A DNA stretch of 7,684 nt from Alphaproteobacteria bacterium. Lineage in GTDB: Bacteria > Pseudomonadota > Alphaproteobacteria > Rhizobiales > Xanthobacteraceae. Made by a program: the position numbers and the translations under genes. Every line of letters begins with the position of its first letter. Within the stretch, counting starts at the first letter, position 1. Shown piece by piece: positions 6,501 to 7,684 of this stretch. The notes beneath the pieces were generated by a model that was not told the origin of the DNA, did no database searches, and worked only from the letters and a program-made list of their open reading frames with translations. Where the stretch lies: NCBI GenBank assembly GCA_005884465.1, contig VAZH01000047.1:1839-9522 (forward strand). The letters run 5' to 3'.

Positions 6501-7684
6501 ATGCCTCCTCAAAGATACGCCCTGCCATCCGAGGTGCCCGGGCTCACGGCGCGGCGGATCGCAGCCGATATCCTCGACGGCGTGCTGCATAAGCATCGGA
6601 CGCTGGACGAGCAGCTCGAGGGCGCCGGCGCGCATCCCGGACTGAAGACGCTCGCCGATCGCGACCGCGCCTTGATGCGGCGGCTGGTGGCGACGATCCT
6701 GCGGCGGCTCGGCACGCTCGGCCACGTGCTGTCGCGGCTGCTCGATCGCGGCATCCCCACGGATGCGCCGCGCGCGCAGAGCGCGCTCTTGATCGGCGCC
6801 GCGCAGATTCTCTGGATGGATGTGCCCGATCATGCCGCGGTCGATTTGTCGGTGCGGCTGGTACAGTCGGATCGGCGGGCCGCGAAATATGCCGGGCTCG
6901 TCAATGCGGTGCTGCGCCGTTGCGCCCGCGAGGGAAAGCCGCTGATCGAGGAGGTCAAGTCGCAGACGCTTGATATTCCCGAGTGGCTCTTGAGGCGCTG
7001 GATCGCCCACTACGGCGAGAACGTTGCGCGGGACATCGCTGACGCGATCAGCCACGAGCCGTCGCTCGATATCACCGTGAAGTCCGATGCCGCGCAATGG
7101 GCGAGCCGCCTGCACGGCGAAACCCTGCCTACGGGGTCGGTGCGCACGCTGCTGCAGGGTTCGGTGACCATGTTGCCGGGCTTTTCCGACGGCCAATGGT
7201 GGGTGCAGGACGCCGCCGCCGCGCTGCCGGCGCGCTTGTTCGGCGACGTCGCCGGCAAGAGGATCGTCGATCTCTGCGCCGCGCCCGGCGGCAAGACTGC
7301 ACAGCTCGCGCAGGCCGGCGCGCGCGTCACCGCGGTCGACCGTTCGGCCCCTCGCATGGCGCGGTTGCGCGACAATCTGGCGCGGCTGGCGCTGGAGGTG
7401 GACACCGTGGTGACGGATGCCACCGAGTGGCAGGGCGGAAACAGCAAAGGCGGCTTCGACGGCATATTGGTTGACGCCCCCTGCACCTCGACCGGCACCA
7501 TCCGCCGCCACCCTGATGTTGCCTGGCTGCGTCAGGAAGCGGATATCGCCGCGCTCACGGCGCTGAAGAAACGCTCGCTGCAAAAGGCGGTCGCGCTGCT
7601 CCGGCCGGGTGGGACGCTGGTCTACTGTACCTGTTCGCTGGAACCGGAAGAGGGCGAGCAGGCCATCTCAGCTCTTCTGGCGGC
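6501..7684 (+). CDS. rsmB: 16S rRNA (cytosine(967)-C5)-methyltransferase, 5' part (3' end outside window)
   Basis: RsmB transfers methyl from S-adenosylmethionine to C5 of cytosine 967 (E. coli numbering) in 16S rRNA. The 394 residues present contain the N-terminal NusB-like RNA-binding helices (about 17-150; LTARRIAADILDGV, then LADRDRALMRRLV and KYAGLVNAVLRR), a linker domain, and the Rossmann methyltransferase domain. In the latter are the SAM motif DLCAAPGGKT (257-266), DAPC with C328, and YCTCS with C378. C328 and C378 are spaced 50 apart like the E. coli pair C325/C375, where C375 is the nucleophile. Only the last few dozen residues are missing. The start is uncertain: ATG at 6501 is closest to the conserved region, but in-frame ATGs at 6450 and 6429 exist, and none has a strong ribosome site. 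The assignment to RsmB rather than RsmF rests on the NusB-like N-terminal domain. Confidence 0.95.
   Translation, partial: MPPQRYALPSEVPGLTARRIAADILDGVLHKHRTLDEQLEGAGAHPGLKTLADRDRALMRRLVATILRRLGTLGHVLSRLLDRGIPTDAPRAQSALLIGAAQILWMDVPDHAAVDLSVRLVQSDRRAAKYAGLVNAVLRRCAREGKPLIEEVKSQTLDIPEWLLRRWIAHYGENVARDIADAISHEPSLDITVKSDAAQWASRLHGETLPTGSVRTLLQGSVTMLPGFSDGQWWVQDAAAALPARLFGDVAGKRIVDLCAAPGGKTAQLAQAGARVTAVDRSAPRMARLRDNLARLALEVDTVVTDATEWQGGNSKGGFDGILVDAPCTSTGTIRRHPDVAWLRQEADIAALTALKKRSLQKAVALLRPGGTLVYCTCSLEPEEGEQAISALLA

Noticed and set aside
6309..7583. 424-codon open frame on the minus strand across rsmB
   Set aside because: It is antisense to rsmB, whose catalytic motifs are clear; composition is typical of a GC-driven shadow.

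Overview
The window looks like an ordinary chromosomal segment from a GC-rich alphaproteobacterium, most likely Bradyrhizobium or a close relative such as Rhodopseudomonas or Nitrobacter. The evidence is the strong G/C bias at third codon positions, the type of protein sequences encoded, and intergenic palindromic repeats starting with (C)TCGTCAT, which I remember as abundant in this family. The genus assignment is inference; no rRNA or other phylogenetic marker is present.

Layout from left to right. (1) The 3' three-quarters of gpsA (glycerol-3-phosphate dehydrogenase, + strand) enters from the left edge. (2) A compound inverted repeat (801-939) separates it from a small stand-alone EVE-domain protein (955-1368, +). 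(3) A second compound inverted repeat (1370-1461) fills the gap between the EVE gene and a convergent type IB DNA topoisomerase (1468-2613, -). (4) A 408-bp divergent control region follows, with a candidate acs promoter. (5) acs, acetyl-CoA synthetase (3022-4974, +), is full length. (6) A 443-bp gap holds two large hairpins of another repeat family, then an AT-rich leader. (7) A short secreted L,D-transpeptidase (5418-5930, +) follows. (8) A nested-palindrome repeat (5940-6045) and an intrinsic terminator (6063-6085) come next. (9) A DUF1674/SDHAF4-type succinate dehydrogenase assembly factor (6094-6312, -) is read toward them. (10) rsmB, the 16S rRNA m5C967 methyltransferase (6501 to the right edge, +), is divergent from it and is cut off by the window end.

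The genes are mostly single transcription units with housekeeping roles: membrane phospholipid precursor supply (gpsA), DNA supercoil relaxation (topoisomerase IB), acetate activation (acs), peptidoglycan cross-linking (L,D-transpeptidase), respiratory complex II maturation (DUF1674) and ribosome modification (rsmB). I see no shared pathway and no defence, phage, secretion or biosynthetic cluster. Only gpsA and the EVE gene could plausibly be co-transcribed.

The main structure not explained by genes is the repeat content. Four intergenic gaps downstream of genes hold large palindromic elements, three sharing one terminal motif and one of a different type. Two of the three are built as head-to-head pairs of one hairpin unit, so each forms small hairpins nested in a longer one. 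One carries a recent-looking exact 19-bp tandem duplication. I did not find a convincing undescribed multi-gene system here.
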